From: Actinomadura mexicana
Lineage (GTDB): Bacteria > Actinomycetota > Actinomycetes > Streptosporangiales > Streptosporangiaceae
DNA: 64,000 nucleotides
Direction of reading: 5' to 3'
Assembly (NCBI RefSeq): GCF_900188105.1
Contig: NZ_FZNP01000005.1
Span: 434,001-498,000, forward strand
Shown here: piece after piece, positions 50,735-59,877 of the stretch
Layout: each line of letters opens with the position of its first letter
Position numbering within the stretch: the stretch's first letter is position 1
Position numbers and translations under genes: made by a program
The notes under the pieces: model-generated
The model's database searches: none
What the model was told of the DNA's origin: nothing
The model's input: only the letters and a program-made list of their open reading frames with translations

Positions 50735-52033
50735 TCAGACCCCCACGCAGGTCAGGGCGCGGCGGTAGGCGGCCATGCGGGGCCCGTCGGAGGTCCCCGT
50801 CCCGGCCAGCACCTCGGCGAGGTCGAACCACGCCTGCGCGGCCTCCCGGGAGGACTCCATCTCCTCCAGGCAGGTCGCGGCCCGGGTCAGCACCTCGACC
50901 GCGCGGTCGTGCCGGCCGAGCCGCACCGACGCCTCGCCGAGCACGGTCAGCGCCCCGGCGGTGGCGCGGCGCGGGGCGTCCCCGAGCAGGTCCAGGGCCT
51001 CCTCGGCGAGCGCCACCGCCTCGGCGGGACGGCCGAGCGCGGTCTCGGCGCGGGCCAGCTCCGTCAGGCACCAGGCCACGTCGATCTCGCCGGAGGAGCT
51101 CGCGCTGATCTCGCCCCGCACCCGGGCGAGCAGCTCGCGGGCGCGGGCGGCCTGGTCGGGCTTGGCCCGCAGCAGCAGGCCCGCGTAGATGACGCGGAGC
51201 CGGTTGAGGTTGCGGGGGTCCTCGCCGTCGCCGGCCAGCATCAGGGCCCGCTCGGCGAGCGCGACGCCGTCGTCGTACTCGCCGCGGATCTCCGCGACGT
51301 AGGCGGCCTCCCAGTAGGCGACCATGCGGGCGCGGGGGCTGCCGATCCGCTCGGCCCGCTCGACGAGCTGGGCGGCCAGCTGGCGGGCCCGGACGAGGTC
51401 ACCGCGCTCGATGAACGCCGACAGCAGTGCCGCGCCGAGGTCCACGGCGGCGTCGGTGGAGTCGGCGCCGGTGGCGACGAGGTGCCGCAGCGCGGTCTCG
51501 GCGGCCTCCACGCCCGCGCTGATGTCGCCGCGCTCGCGCAGGCAGCGGCTCAGCGCGACGTGCACCTTGGCCCAGTGGTCCAGATCGGCCTCGGCGGACG
51601 CCTGCTCGGTCAGCCTCGTCAGCTCGGCGATCGCCTCCTCCAGCTCGCCCGCGGCCTCCAGCGCGAGCGCGTGGCCCCAGCGGGCCTGGTGCAGCATCTC
51701 GGGCAGCGCGACCGCGTCGGCGCTCGCGAGCACCTCGGCGAACCGGGCCCGCGCCTCGGCCGCCGCGCCGTTGCTGAGCGCGATCTCGGCGTAGTCGAGG
51801 GTGACGCGCAGCTCGTCCACGACATCCTCGCTGACGCCGCTGACGAGGTAGGTCGCCGAGCAGTTCAGCTTCGCCGCCAGCAGGTCGACGACGCTCGGGG
51901 CCGGCACCCGCTTGTCGCTCTCGATCAGCGAGATGTAGCTGTCGGACAGCTCGGGGAAGGCGAGCTGCGCCTGGCTCACGCCCTGCCGGATCCGCAGGGC
52001 ACGAATGCGCTGCCCCAGTGTCTCGCGATCCAT
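50735..52033 (-). CDS. XRE-family regulator with TPR repeats
   Basis: This 432-residue regulator begins at the ATG at 52033. The helix-turn-helix is at about 8-60 (IRALRIRQGVSQAQLAFPELSDSYISLIESDKRVP). From about 75 to the end there are six to eight TPR-like helical pairs (ARWGHALALEAAGELEEAIAELTRL, ARAETALGRPAEAVALAEEALDLLG). This architecture resembles Rgg/PlcR-like and AfsR-related regulators that bind peptides or partner proteins. The neighbours are a DUF5685-like gene and a PucR-type HTH gene on the same strand. Ligand unknown. Confidence 0.9.
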   Translation of the reverse strand: MDRETLGQRIRALRIRQGVSQAQLAFPELSDSYISLIESDKRVPAPSVVDLLAAKLNCSATYLVSGVSEDVVDELRVTLDYAEIALSNGAAAEARARFAEVLASADAVALPEMLHQARWGHALALEAAGELEEAIAELTRLTEQASAEADLDHWAKVHVALSRCLRERGDISAGVEAAETALRHLVATGADSTDAAVDLGAALLSAFIERGDLVRARQLAAQLVERAERIGSPRARMVAYWEAAYVAEIRGEYDDGVALAERALMLAGDGEDPRNLNRLRVIYAGLLLRAKPDQAARARELLARVRGEISASSSGEIDVAWCLTELARAETALGRPAEAVALAEEALDLLGDAPRRATAGALTVLGEASVRLGRHDRAVEVLTRAATCLEEMESSREAAQAWFDLAEVLAGTGTSDGPRMAAYRRALTCVGV

Positions 52034-52047
52034 CGTGTGACCACCGC

Positions 52048-52383
52048 CTACAAGGTGCTCGCCGCGCGCAGGGCGAGGAAGAAATCGACTCGGTCTTCAA
52101 GTCTGCCGAGATCCCGGCCGGTGAGGTCCTCGATTCGCCGGATTCGGTACCGAAGCGTGTTCACATGGACGTGCAGCCGCGTCGCGGTGCGGTTCCAGGA
52201 ACCCGAGCAGGACAGGAAGACCTCCAGCGTGTGCACGAGATCGGCGTGCCTGGTGCTGTCGTACTCCTCCAGGGGGCCGAGCATCCGCGCGCGGAACGAC
52301 GACCGGGTCCGCTCCGGGACGGACGCCAGCAGCCACGCGTAGGAGTCCAGGGCGGTCGCCCCGGCGGAGTCTCGCATTCGCAC
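52048..52383 (-). CDS. Standalone PucR-type C-terminal HTH protein
   Basis: This 111-residue protein matches only the C-terminal part of PucR/CdaR regulators: RHADLVHTLEVFLSCSGSWNRTATRLHVHVNTLRYRIRRIEDLTGRDLGRLEDRVDFFLAL. Full PucR proteins are about 400-550 residues, with a sensor region before the HTH. Here an in-frame TAG lies 9 bases before the GTG at 52383, so nothing precedes it. It could be a working short DNA-binding protein or the remnant of a truncated gene. A TATAGC box with GTGACG 16 bases earlier could drive it. It is divergent from the purine permease, which PucR-type regulators often control. Confidence 0.8.
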   Translation of the reverse strand: MRMRDSAGATALDSYAWLLASVPERTRSSFRARMLGPLEEYDSTRHADLVHTLEVFLSCSGSWNRTATRLHVHVNTLRYRIRRIEDLTGRDLGRLEDRVDFFLALRAASTL

Positions 52384-52549
52384 CAGGGCAGGCTATAGGT
52401 GACGCATCGCCCCCGTCACGCTGCGAAGGCCGGGAACCACGTTTCGGCAACTCCCCTCCGCGGATCCCGCCGACCTCCCCGGGCCCCCGGACGGCTACCC
52501 TGTGCACGCCGTTTCCGAACACCATGCTGCTGAAAGCGGAGCGCCCGTC

Positions 52550-53995
52550 ATGTCCAAGACCATCACCGGACCGGCCGACGATTCACCACCGGCGAGCGGG
52601 CGCGGGCCGCTGGAGCGGCTGTTCGAACTCACCGCACGCGGCACCACCGTCCCGCGCGAGTTGCGCGGCGGCGTGACCACGTTCTTCGCGATGGCCTACA
52701 TCATCCTGCTGAACCCGCTCATCCTCGGCGGGGCGAAGGACGTCGAGGGCGCGACCCTGTCGATCCCGCAGCTCACCACGATGACGGCGCTGTCCGCCGC
52801 GATCACCACCGTGATCATGGGTCTGGTCGGGAACGCGCCGCTGGCGCTCGCCGCGGGCCTCGGCATCAACGCGGTCGTGGCCTTCCAGGCGGCGCCGGTG
52901 ATGACCTGGCCGCAGGCGATGGGCCTGGTGGTGATCGAGGGCGCGGTCATCGTGCTGCTGGCGGTCACCGGCATCCGCGAGCGGATCATGAACTCGATCC
53001 CGCTGGCGCTCAAGCACGCGATCGCGGTCGGGATCGGCGCGTTCATCGCGCTGGTCGGCCTCTACGACGCCGGGTTCGTCACCTCCAGCGCCACGAGCCC
53101 GCCGCTGTCCCTCGGCACCGGCGGCCGGCTGGAGACGTGGCCCACACTGGTGTTCGCGGCGACCCTGCTGCTGATGATCGTCCTTTATGTGCGGCGGGTG
53201 CCCGGCGCGATCCTGATCAGCATCGTCGCCGGGACGGTCGGGGCCGTGGTCATCCAGGAGAACGCCTCCGTCGGCAAGGGCGGCTGGGGCGTGGTCACCC
53301 CGGACATGCCCGACAGGCTGTTCGCGGCCCCCGACTTCGGGCTGTTCGGGGAGATCTCCCTGTTCGGCGGGTTCGGCCGGGCCGGGGCCATCACCGCGCT
53401 GGTCGTGCTGTTCACGCTGGTGCTGTCGGGGTTCTTCGACGCGATGGGCACGATCCTCGGCATCAGCGACGAGGCGGGCCTGGTGAGCGAGAAGGGCGAG
53501 GTGCCGCGGCTCGGCCGGATTCTGTCGGTGGACGGGCTGTCCGCCGCGTTCGGCGGCCTCACCAGCTCGTCGGCGAACACGGTGTTCGTGGAGTCGGCGG
53601 CGGGCGTCGGCGAGGGCGCCCGCACGGGCCTGGCCAACATCGCCACGGGCGCGCTGTTCGCGGTGACGCTGTTCCTCACACCGCTGGCGGCGACCGTCCC
53701 CGCGCAGGCCGCGGCGCCCGCGCTGGTCGTGGTCGGCGCGCTGATGATGACGCAGGTCGCCAAGGTCGACTGGAACGACCTGGAGATCACGATCCCGGCG
53801 TTCCTCACCATCGTGCTGATGCCGTTCACCTTCTCGATCACCACCGGCCTGGGCATGGGCATCGTCGGTTACGTGGTCATCAAGGCCACCCGCGGGAAGG
53901 TGCGCGAGATCTCCCCGGCCCTCTGGATCGTGGCGGCCCTGTTCGTGGTCTTCTTCGCCATCCACCCCATCGAGGAGTGGCTCGGCGTCGCCTGA
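52550..53995 (+). CDS. NCS2-family purine permease
   Basis: This 481-residue permease is of the AzgA-like (COG2252) branch of NCS2, with about twelve to thirteen transmembrane segments. TTFFAMAYIILLNPLILGG near the start and GLGINAVVAFQ are family motifs; LSGFFDAMGTILGISDEAGL holds the conserved acidic residue of the substrate site; TSSSANTVFVESAAGVGEGARTG is the second site. Likely substrates are adenine, hypoxanthine or guanine with H+. The ATG at 52550 follows a weak GGAG. The divergent PucR-type HTH gene fits control by nitrogen or purine status. Confidence 0.92.
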   Translation: MSKTITGPADDSPPASGRGPLERLFELTARGTTVPRELRGGVTTFFAMAYIILLNPLILGGAKDVEGATLSIPQLTTMTALSAAITTVIMGLVGNAPLALAAGLGINAVVAFQAAPVMTWPQAMGLVVIEGAVIVLLAVTGIRERIMNSIPLALKHAIAVGIGAFIALVGLYDAGFVTSSATSPPLSLGTGGRLETWPTLVFAATLLLMIVLYVRRVPGAILISIVAGTVGAVVIQENASVGKGGWGVVTPDMPDRLFAAPDFGLFGEISLFGGFGRAGAITALVVLFTLVLSGFFDAMGTILGISDEAGLVSEKGEVPRLGRILSVDGLSAAFGGLTSSSANTVFVESAAGVGEGARTGLANIATGALFAVTLFLTPLAATVPAQAAAPALVVVGALMMTQVAKVDWNDLEITIPAFLTIVLMPFTFSITTGLGMGIVGYVVIKATRGKVREISPALWIVAALFVVFFAIHPIEEWLGVA

Positions 53996-54162
53996 GCCCG
54001 CGCGAGCGCCCGCGCACGGGGAACCCCGGGGAAACACGGAAACACGGACGCACGGTGACCGCTCCGCGACAGAACTCGCCCGTTTGTAGGTCTCGGAGGC
54101 GGTTGCGGGTGTCAAATAGTGCCGGCATGGCGTAAGCAGAAGGTAGGGCCTTACCCCCCGGC

Positions 54163-55344
54163 GTGAAAGGCGTGGCTGTGGTGTCCGCGGACTCTCCCTC
54201 CCACCCGTCCCCGCCAGGTCACGTCCTGCTGGCGCCTGACAGGTTCCCGGGAGCGCTGACGGCGGCGCGGGCCGCACGGCATCTCGCCGCCGGGCTGCGC
54301 CGCGCGCGCCCCGGCGTCGCGCTGGTGGAGCTTCCCGTGGCCGACGGCGGCGACGGCACCGTGGAGGCCGCGGTGGCGGCCGGGTGGCGGCGCGTCGAGG
54401 TCGAGGTGTGCGGGCCGACCGGCCGCCCGGTGACGGCGCGGCTGGCGCTGAACGGCGACAGCGCGGTGGTCGAGCTGGCGGAGGCGTCCGGGCTGCGGCG
54501 GCTGCCCGGCGGCAGGCCGCGCCCGCTCACCGCCTCCAGCGTCGGGACGGGGCAGCTGCTCGCGCACGCCGTCCGGCTCGGCGCGCGGCGGATCGTCCTC
54601 GGCCTCGGCGGCGGCGCGTGCACCGACGGCGGCGCGGGCCTGGTCCAGGGGCTCGGCGGGCGCCTGCTGGACGCGCTCGGCAAGGACCTGCCGCCCGGCG
54701 GCGCGGCGCTGCGCTCGCTGCACGCCCTCGACCTGCGCGGCCTGCCCGACATGTCGGGCATCGAGGTGGTGGTGGCGGGCGACTCCGCCGGGCCGCTGCT
54801 CGGCCGCACCGGCGCCGCCGCGGTGGACGGGCCGCGCCGCGGCGCGAACCGCGACGAGGTGCGGCTGCTGGACGCGGGCCTGCGCCGCTGGGCCGACCTG
54901 GCCGAGGCGGCGGCCCGCAGGGCGGCCCGCGACCTGCCCGGCGCCGGGACGGCGGGCGGCGTCGGGTTCGCCGCGCTCACCTTCCTCGGCGCGACGATCG
55001 AGCCCGGCCCGGCCCTGATGCTCGACCTGCTGGGCTTCGCCGCCAAGGCGCGCGACGCGCGCCTGGTCGTCACCGGGGAGGGCGTCCTCGACACCCGGTC
55101 GCTGCGCGGCAGCGCGCCGGTGCACGTCGCCCGCGCCGCCGCCCGCGCGGGCGCGCCGGTCGTCGCGGTGGCCGGCCGCCGGAGCCTCACCGGCGAGCAG
55201 CTGCGCAAGGCCCGGATCCAGGCGGCGTACGCGCTCGCCGACATCGAGCCGGACGACGAGCGCCGCGTCCGCCGCGCGGGCCCGCTCCTGGAGCAGCTGA
55301 CGGTCGCGATCGCGGACGAGTGGCTCCCCCGGGGCGCCGCGTAG
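54163..55344 (+). CDS. Glycerate kinase
   Basis: This 393-residue cytosolic kinase of the GlxK/GarK type phosphorylates glycerate to 2- or 3-phosphoglycerate. Motifs: [17 protein letters not shown] (substrate loop, with F in place of the usual K), [44 protein letters not shown] (nucleotide) and [19 protein letters not shown]. The frame opens at the GTG at 54163; GTGs at 54178 and 54181, with AAAGG upstream, may be the real start. It is a single gene, linked perhaps to glyoxylate or serine metabolism. Confidence 0.92.
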   Translation: MKGVAVVSADSPSHPSPPGHVLLAPDRFPGALTAARAARHLAAGLRRARPGVALVELPVADGGDGTVEAAVAAGWRRVEVEVCGPTGRPVTARLALNGDSAVVELAEASGLRRLPGGRPRPLTASSVGTGQLLAHAVRLGARRIVLGLGGGACTDGGAGLVQGLGGRLLDALGKDLPPGGAALRSLHALDLRGLPDMSGIEVVVAGDSAGPLLGRTGAAAVDGPRRGANRDEVRLLDAGLRRWADLAEAAARRAARDLPGAGTAGGVGFAALTFLGATIEPGPALMLDLLGFAAKARDARLVVTGEGVLDTRSLRGSAPVHVARAAARAGAPVVAVAGRRSLTGEQLRKARIQAAYALADIEPDDERRVRRAGPLLEQLTVAIADEWLPRGAA

Positions 55345-55508
55345 TCCGGATCGTTCCAACGGCCGCGCTCCCCGGCCGTCGTGGACCGCCCTTTACACAG
55401 TGTCGCCGAAAGGGCCGATGCCTTGACACGGTGCGCATAGCCGGGTGTCGCCCCCGCCCCGCACGCTGGAGGCGTACATCCTGGTCAGCGTTGACGGAGG
55501 AGCTCCCG

Positions 55509-56624
55509 GTGAAGATCGGTGTCCCACGCGAGGTCAAGAACCACGAGTACCGGGTGGCGATCACCCCGGCGGGGGCGCACGAGCTCACCCGGCACGGCCA
55601 CGAGGTGTTCGTGGAGCGGGGTGCCGGGACCGGCTCGGCGATCCCCGACGACGACTTCGCCGCCGCGGGCGCCAAGATCCTCGACGGCCCGGACGAGGTC
55701 TGGGCGGAGGGCGAGCTGATCCTCAAGGTGAAGGAGCCGGTCGCGCCCGAGTACCACCGGATGCGCGAGGGCCAGATCCTGTTCACCTACCTGCACCTGG
55801 CCGCGTCCCGCGAGTGCACCGACGCGCTCCTGGCGGCCGGCGTCACCGCGATCGCCTACGAGACCGTCCAGCTCCCGGACCGCTCCCTGCCGCTGCTCGC
55901 CCCCATGTCCGAGGTCGCCGGGCGGCTCGCGCCGCAGGTCGGCGCCTACAACCTGATGTCGTTCAACGGGGGGCGCGGAGTCCTGCCCGGCGGCGTGCCC
56001 GGCGTCGCCCCCGCCAAGGTCGTCGTCATCGGCGGCGGGGTGTCCGGCCTCAACGCCGCCCAGATCGCCGTCGGCATGGGCGCGGACGTCACCGTCCTGG
56101 ACGTCGACGTGGACCGGCTGCGCGGGATCGACGCCGTCTACCAGGGCCGCCTGCGGACGCTGGTGTCCAGCGCGTACACGGTCGAGCAGGAGGCCCGCGC
56201 CGCCGACCTCGTCATCGGCGCCGTGCTCATCCCGGGCGCGCGGGCGCCCAAGCTGATCTCCAACGAGCTGGTGGCCCGGATGAAGACCGGCTCGGTGCTG
56301 GTGGACATCGCCATCGACCAGGGCGGCTGCTTCGAGGACTCCCGTCCCACCACGCACGCCGACCCCACCTACCGGGTGCACGGCTCGACGTTCTACTGCG
56401 TCGCCAACATGCCCGGCTCGGTCCCCAACACCTCCACCTACGCCCTGACCGGCGTGACGCTCCCCTACGCCGTCCAGATCGCCGACAAGGGCTGGCGGCA
56501 GGCCATGCACGCCGACGCCGCCCTCGCCCGCGGCCTCAACACCCACGTCGGCGCGCTCGTCTACGACCACGTCGCCGAGGCCCACGGCCTCCCCCGCACG
56601 CCCCTCGCCTCGATCCTCGGCTGA
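55509..56624 (+). CDS. ald: Alanine dehydrogenase
   Basis: This 371-residue enzyme interconverts alanine with pyruvate, ammonia and NADH in the cytosol. The GTG at 55509 follows GGAGGAG seven bases away. Conserved features: [22 protein letters not shown] (with the pyruvate-binding Arg), LKVKEPV (catalytic Lys), [10 protein letters not shown] (His), the Rossmann loop [24 protein letters not shown], and VDIAIDQGG. Length is exactly that of Ald. Upstream a TTGACA and GACAC/GTGTC arms (about 55423-55452) suggest a regulated promoter; AldR-type control is known elsewhere. It helps assimilate nitrogen or grow on alanine. Confidence 0.96.
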   Translation: MKIGVPREVKNHEYRVAITPAGAHELTRHGHEVFVERGAGTGSAIPDDDFAAAGAKILDGPDEVWAEGELILKVKEPVAPEYHRMREGQILFTYLHLAASRECTDALLAAGVTAIAYETVQLPDRSLPLLAPMSEVAGRLAPQVGAYNLMSFNGGRGVLPGGVPGVAPAKVVVIGGGVSGLNAAQIAVGMGADVTVLDVDVDRLRGIDAVYQGRLRTLVSSAYTVEQEARAADLVIGAVLIPGARAPKLISNELVARMKTGSVLVDIAIDQGGCFEDSRPTTHADPTYRVHGSTFYCVANMPGSVPNTSTYALTGVTLPYAVQIADKGWRQAMHADAALARGLNTHVGALVYDHVAEAHGLPRTPLASILG

Positions 56625-56691
56625 CGCCTCCCCCGTCCTTTCACCCGTTCCGGGGTTCTTCGGCGGCGGTCCGCCGGGTAGACAGCCGGGC

Positions 56692-57282
56692 ATGGGTGAA
56701 CTGATCCTGGTGCGGCACGGGGAGACCGAGTGGAGCCGGGCGCGGCGGCACACCGGGCGGACCGACCTGCCGCTGACCCCCCGGGGCGAGGAGCAGGCCC
56801 GCGCGCTGCGCGGCGCGCTGGACGGGCGGACCTTCGCGCGGACGCTGGTCAGCCCCGCGGAGCGGGCGCGGCGGACGGCCGAGCTCGCCGGGCTGCGCAC
56901 GGACGAGATCGACCCCGACCTGTGGGAGTGGGACTACGGCGGCTACGAGGGCGTCAGCACCCGGGCGATCCGCGAGGAGCGGCCGGGCTGGTTCCTGTGG
57001 GACGACGGGGTGGTCCCGGGCGACGCCGATCATCCGGGCGAGACCGTCGAGCAGGTCGGCGCGCGGGCGGACGCCGTCCTCGGACGGGCGCGGGCGCTGC
57101 TCGCCGCCGGCGACGTCGCGCTGGTCGCGCACGGCCACGTCCTGCGGGTGCTGACGGCGCGGTGGCTGGGCCTGGAGCCCGCGCTGGGGCGGCTGTTCGC
57201 GCTCGACACCGGGACCGTGTCGGCGCTCGGTTCCGAGCACGACCGGCCGGTCGTCAGCGCCTGGAACGTGCCCGCACCCTGA
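56692..57282 (+). CDS. Histidine phosphatase family protein
   Basis: This 196-residue enzyme is of the phosphoglycerate-mutase-like histidine phosphatase superfamily. LVRHGETEWSRARRHTGRTDLPLTPRGEEQA holds the catalytic RHG and the phosphate-binding arginines; VSPAERARRTAEL and EWDYGGYEG carry the Glu; VALVAHGHVLRVLTARWLG holds the second His. Substrate not readable; many such proteins are broad phosphatases of sugar or nucleotide phosphates. The ATG at 56692 follows a weak purine stretch. It lies 67 bases after ald and may share its transcript. Confidence 0.92.
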   Translation: MGELILVRHGETEWSRARRHTGRTDLPLTPRGEEQARALRGALDGRTFARTLVSPAERARRTAELAGLRTDEIDPDLWEWDYGGYEGVSTRAIREERPGWFLWDDGVVPGDADHPGETVEQVGARADAVLGRARALLAAGDVALVAHGHVLRVLTARWLGLEPALGRLFALDTGTVSALGSEHDRPVVSAWNVPAP

Positions 57283-57299
57283 GGCCGTCCACCGCATAA

Positions 57300-57332
57300 G
57301 GTACCTGTTGGGGGATGTCCCCCAGGGGTACC
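57300..57332. promoter_or_regulatory. CsoR-type operator
   Basis: GGTACC (57300-57305) and GGTACC (57327-57332) flank GGGGG (57310-57314) - ATGT - CCCCC (57319-57323), so a GC-rich nested palindrome lies 34 bases before the csoR start. CsoR binds such G/C-tract palindromes with TACC-like flanks. It probably mediates autoregulation. Confidence 0.6.
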
Positions 57333-57366
57333 GGGCGTGCGCCCCCGACGGATTGCGAGGACGGAG

Positions 57367-57666
57367 ATGGCGACCAGCGAGACCCCGACCCGCGGGTACA
57401 CCGCCACGAAGGACCAGCTGCAGACGCGGCTCGCCCGGATCGAGGGCCAGGTGCGCGGCATCGACCGGATGGTCGAGGAGGACCGCTACTGCATCGACAT
57501 CCTCACGCAGATCAGCGCGGTCCAGGCGGCGCTGGACAAGGTGGCGCTCGGCCTGCTGGACGGGCACGTCCGGCACTGCGTGGCCGAGGGCGCCGAGGAG
57601 GGCAAGGGCGAGGCGATGTCGACCGAGCTGATGGCGGCCGTCGGGCGGCTCATGCGCCGCGGCTGA
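57367..57666 (+). CDS. csoR: CsoR family copper-sensing repressor
   Basis: This 99-residue all-helical repressor starts at the ATG at 57367 after GAGG. The copper ligands fit exactly: Cys42 in RYCIDILTQ, His67 and Cys71 in DGHVRHC; spacings of 25 and 29 from Cys42 equal those of Cys36, His61 and Cys65 in M. tuberculosis CsoR. RLARIEGQVRGIDRMVEEDRYC is the family signature. Copper(I) binding would release the operator just upstream. No copper gene is adjacent; CopC and CopD-CtaG lie about 8 kb away. It could sense another metal, but the ligand set favours copper. Confidence 0.93.
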   Translation: MATSETPTRGYTATKDQLQTRLARIEGQVRGIDRMVEEDRYCIDILTQISAVQAALDKVALGLLDGHVRHCVAEGAEEGKGEAMSTELMAAVGRLMRRG

Positions 57667-57668
57667 AC

Positions 57669-57721
57669 CACCCGCCCGGGCGGCCGCCCTCGCGGGTCAC
57701 CCGCCCGGGCGGCCGCCCTCG
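57669..57721. repeat. 24-bp direct duplication at the csoR/marR junction
   Basis: A 24-bp sequence at 57669-57692 recurs exactly at 57698-57721, with a period of 29. The second copy encodes the end of the MarR protein, and its stop codon lies at the copy's edge. Each copy contains CCGCCCGGGCGG, a hairpin that may terminate the convergent csoR and marR genes. Confidence 0.7.
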
Positions 57722-58227
57722 GGGCCGCGCTCGCGCGAGGCCGCCGGCTCCGCGCGCTCCATGGTCTCGACGAGGACGCGCCAGCCGTGCAGGAAGCGCG
57801 CCCGGTCCTGCGGGGCGAGCGTCTCCAGCGTGACCCGCAGCGGCCGCAGCCGCCGCCAGGCGAACCGCTCGGTCACCTCGCGGTGCCGGTCGCTCAGGCT
57901 AATGATCATCCGCCGGCGGTCCCGCTCGTCCGGGCGCCGCTCGACGAAGCCGCCCCGCTCCAGCTCCCCGACCAGCTGGCTGACCGTGGCCGGGCTCAGC
58001 GCCATGTGCCGGGCGAGCACGCCGACCGGCACCGGGCCGTGCAGGACGAGCTGCATCAGCGCCGGGACGTGCCGGGGGCCGAGCCCCGCGGCCCGCACCT
58101 CGCCGATGAGCTCCTCGGCGTCCTCGCGACCGCCCTTCAGGCCGCGGACCAACCGGCCCAGGAGCTGGATCATCGTCTCCAGGTCGGCGTCGACCGACGG
58201 TGCGGCACCGATCCCTTCCTCGGTCAT
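57697..58227 (-). CDS. MarR family repressor
   Basis: This 176-residue winged-helix regulator starts at the ATG at 58227. The DNA-binding part, at about 55-125, reads PVPVGVLARHMALSPATVSQLVGELERGGFVERRPDERDRRRMIISLSDRHREV, with the wing motif DxRD/RR. Flanking helices form the dimer. The start codon lies next to one arm of a 15-bp perfect inverted repeat shared with the divergent DHA2 pump, so it probably represses both. Ligand unknown. The C-terminus is Gly/Arg-rich and lies in the duplicated 24-bp sequence. Confidence 0.92.
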   Translation of the reverse strand: MTEEGIGAAPSVDADLETMIQLLGRLVRGLKGGREDAEELIGEVRAAGLGPRHVPALMQLVLHGPVPVGVLARHMALSPATVSQLVGELERGGFVERRPDERDRRRMIISLSDRHREVTERFAWRRLRPLRVTLETLAPQDRARFLHGWRVLVETMERAEPAASRERGPEGGRPGG

Positions 58228-58228
58228 A

Positions 58229-58280
58229 CCTTGAAGTCCAACACATTTCGTGATGCACTGCAAAATGTTGGACTTCAAGG
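58229..58280. promoter_or_regulatory. MarR operator: long inverted repeat
   Basis: CCTTGAAGTCCAACA (58229-58243) and its exact complement TGTTGGACTTCAAGG (58266-58280) are separated by 22 bases. Left arm begins one base from the marR start codon. Each arm would bind one MarR dimer, or a single pair via looping. A smaller hairpin AAGGCG/CGCCTT (58277-58293) overlaps the right arm. Confidence 0.8.
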
Positions 58281-58341
58281 CGTTTGACGCCTTACCGACG
58301 GGGACGCGGGGCAACCGGTACTCGACGCGAGGGGGCCGACC

Positions 58342-59874
58342 ATGAGCGAGAGCCCGGCCACGAGGGTGGCGCCGCCCGGAGGCGCGGCGGGCGGCGAACG
58401 GCTCGACCGGCAGACGATCGTCCTCGGCCTGGTCATCGTGTCGGGCACCCTCATGGCGATCCTCGACACCACGATCGTCAACGTCGCGCTGGAGACGCTC
58501 GGCCGCGACTTCGACACCGGCCTGTCGACGATCCAGTGGGTCATCACCGGCTACATGCTGGCGATGGGCACCGTCATCCCGCTCACCGGCTGGGCCGTCG
58601 ACCGGTTCGGCGGGCGCCGCGTGTGGATGACCTCGATCGTGCTCTTCGTGCTCGGGTCGGCCCTGTCGGGCGCGGCCTGGAACATCGAGTCGCTGATCGT
58701 CTTCCGGGTCGTGCAGGGGCTCGGCGGCGGCATGCTGATGCCGACCGGCATGGCCATCCTGACGATGGCGGCCGGGCCGCGCCGGATGGGCCGCATCATG
58801 AGCATCGTCGGCGTCCCGATGCTGCTCGGGCCGGTACTCGGCCCCGTCCTCGGCGGGTGGCTGGTCCAGGACGTCGACTGGCGCTGGATCTTCTTCGTGA
58901 ACCTGCCCGTCGGCGCGCTCGCCTTCGCGCTCGCGTCGTGGAAGGTGCCGCACGACCACGGGGAGCACACGGCCCCCGGGATCGACCTGCGCGGGCTGCT
59001 CCTGCTTCCGCCGGGGTTCGTCCTGCTCATCTACGGCCTGTCCACGGCGAGCAGCGGCGGCGGCTTCGGCCGACCGTCCACGATCGCCTGGCTGGCCGGC
59101 GGCGTGGCCCTGGTCGCGCTGTTCGCGCTGCACAGCCTGCGGCGCCGCGGACGCGCGCTGATCGACGTGCGGCTGTTCGCCGACCGGACGTTCGCGAGCG
59201 CCGCCGTCGCCGTGTTCTTCGTCGGCATCGCGCTGATGGGCTCGATGCTGCTGATCCCGCTGTACTACCAGACCGCCCGCGGCGAGGGGGCGTTCGCGGC
59301 GGGCCTGCTGCTCGCCCCGCAGGGTCTCGGCGCCGCGACCGCGATGCCGCTCGCCGGGGTGGTCACCGACAAGCTCGGCGCCGGGCGGATCGTCCCGGTC
59401 GGCATCGTCGTCCTGGTGCTCGGCACCATCCCGTTCGCGACGGTGGGCGCGGACACCTCCTACTGGCTGCTCGGCGGCGCCCTCTACGTGCGGGGCCTCG
59501 GGCTCGGCTGCACCATGATGCCCACCATGTCGGCGGCGCTGACGACGCTGAGCCGGGCGGTGGTGCCGCGCGCCAGCAGCACGCTGAACATCATCGTCCA
59601 GCTCGGGGGGTCGGTGGGCACGGCGCTGCTCGCCGTCGTCCTGTCCCGCCAGATCGGCGACCGCATCCCGCAGGCGGCCGGCGGCGAGGGCGGCGCGGGG
59701 CAGCTTCCCGAGCGGGTCCGCGAGCAGCTCGCGCCCAAGCTGGCCGACGCGTTCGCGCACACGTTCTGGATCGCGCTCGTCCTCACCGCCGTGCTGATCC
59801 TGCCCGCGCTGCTGCTCCCGCGGCACGGCGCCCACGAGCACGACACCGTGCTCGATACTCCCCCGGCGGGGTGA
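58342..59874 (+). CDS. DHA2-family (14-TM) MFS efflux pump
   Basis: This 510-residue EmrB/QacA-type drug exporter with fourteen transmembrane segments starts at the ATG at 58342 behind GAGGGGG. MAILDTTIVNVALETLGRDF is motif D1 and AVDRFGGRRVWMTSI the loop 2-3 signature; MSIVGVPMLLGPVLGPVLGGWLVQ is motif C of exporters. It is divergent from the MarR gene over the inverted repeat at 58229-58280 and so should be induced when the repressor's ligand appears. Substrate unknown. The next gene converges 3 bases after its stop. Confidence 0.93.
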   Translation: MSESPATRVAPPGGAAGGERLDRQTIVLGLVIVSGTLMAILDTTIVNVALETLGRDFDTGLSTIQWVITGYMLAMGTVIPLTGWAVDRFGGRRVWMTSIVLFVLGSALSGAAWNIESLIVFRVVQGLGGGMLMPTGMAILTMAAGPRRMGRIMSIVGVPMLLGPVLGPVLGGWLVQDVDWRWIFFVNLPVGALAFALASWKVPHDHGEHTAPGIDLRGLLLLPPGFVLLIYGLSTASSGGGFGRPSTIAWLAGGVALVALFALHSLRRRGRALIDVRLFADRTFASAAVAVFFVGIALMGSMLLIPLYYQTARGEGAFAAGLLLAPQGLGAATAMPLAGVVTDKLGAGRIVPVGIVVLVLGTIPFATVGADTSYWLLGGALYVRGLGLGCTMMPTMSAALTTLSRAVVPRASSTLNIIVQLGGSVGTALLAVVLSRQIGDRIPQAAGGEGGAGQLPERVREQLAPKLADAFAHTFWIALVLTAVLILPALLLPRHGAHEHDTVLDTPPAG

Positions 59875-59877
59875 GCC

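Noticed and set aside
52048-52525. Remnant of the missing PucR sensor upstream of the short HTH gene
   Set aside because: The sequence at 52384-52549 is too short and shows no PucR-like translation in any frame, so a recent frameshift cannot be claimed.
54030-54080. GAAAC repeats after the purine permease as a GlnR site
   Set aside because: The GAAAC elements are 3 bases apart rather than 6, and no GTnAC half-site stands in register.
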